A stretch of 5,051 nt of DNA from assembly GCA_903934745.1 (NCBI GenBank), contig CAIZOZ010000316.1:1-5051 (forward strand). Reading direction: 5' to 3'. The stretch is from an uncultured cyanobacterium (GTDB taxonomy: Bacteria > Cyanobacteriota > Cyanobacteriia > PCC-6307 > Cyanobiaceae). The notes below the pieces were generated by a model, which did not search any database, had not been told where the DNA came from, and saw nothing but the letters and a program-made list of their open reading frames with translations. The stretch's first letter is position 1, and every line of letters starts with the position of its first letter. This document shows positions 4,840 through 5,051 of this stretch, in pieces. The position numbers and the translations under genes are program-made.

Positions 4840-5051
4840 GTAACTTCTGCTTCCGCGTCAACAAGGGCATCGCGATAGGCACGATGGCGAAGAGGACTGC
4901 CAATGCGATCTACCACTACATGTGCTGCACCGAACGGGCTCCAAAGGCCATGGAGGCTTGCGGGCAATCAAGGGAACGCACCAGAAGATACACCAAATGA
5001 CAGCCAATCTGCCGTAAACATGCGATGACCGCAGCCACTCATCCAAAGCGG

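Larger units (their letters stand above)
4598..5051. other. Gene-free downstream region with scattered palindromes
   Basis: Open frames in this stretch (for example 4743-5000 on + and 4858-5046 on -) have no recognisable motif, no good start, and atypical composition with many Cys and Trp or Arg, so I treat them as chance. No tRNA, transposase core or integrase site is recognisable. Three perfect short inverted repeats are listed separately. It may be decayed accessory DNA at the end of the cassette. Confidence 0.5.

Noticed and set aside
4743..5000. 85-aa open frame after rad52 as a small protein or transposase remnant
   Set aside because: TTG start without support, no family motif, and no coherent similarity in any of the frames I read by eye, so I could not support even a pseudogene.

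Overview
The window looks like accessory DNA from a GC-rich picocyanobacterium (Synechococcus/Cyanobium type) or one of its mobile elements. I infer this from the gene families, the Ala-rich GC-rich coding style, and starts with no Shine-Dalgarno sequence in CCATG contexts. No marker gene fixes the host, so the taxonomic call is moderate. All clear genes are on the + strand; I see no tRNA, rRNA, CRISPR array or intact transposase.

Region 1 (1-1454) holds two overlapping genes. The first is the 3' part of a CoiA-like protein with a PD-(D/E)XK-type nuclease core, already open at the left edge. The second, 266 aa, is unrecognised and starts inside the end of the first; its C-terminus looks like a winged helix. 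The overlap suggests translational coupling.

Region 2 (1455-2227) has no gene. It starts as AT-rich spacer (about 44% GC over 1621-1780) and then changes sharply into a 218-bp block of about 68% GC at 1800-2017. The block is bounded by 17-bp imperfect inverted repeats (14 of 17 bases match) and packed with nested hairpins. It could be a MITE-like element, a structured non-coding RNA, or both. A TATAAT box lies just before it. The last part carries an extended -10 box and leader for the next operon.

Region 3 (2228-4597) is a three-gene set: a DUF2493/YspA-type SLOG protein, a Siphovirus Gp157-family protein, and a Rad52-family single-strand annealing protein. Gp157 beside an annealing protein is a phage recombination-module arrangement. 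Here it seems to sit without other phage genes in view, with a nucleotide-binding-fold protein in front. Two strong hairpins fill the gap before rad52. The natural reading is a DNA annealing and recombination cassette, with a CoiA-like nuclease nearby that may or may not be functionally linked.

Region 4 (4598-5051) has no convincing gene. It contains three short perfect palindromes in a less GC-rich background.
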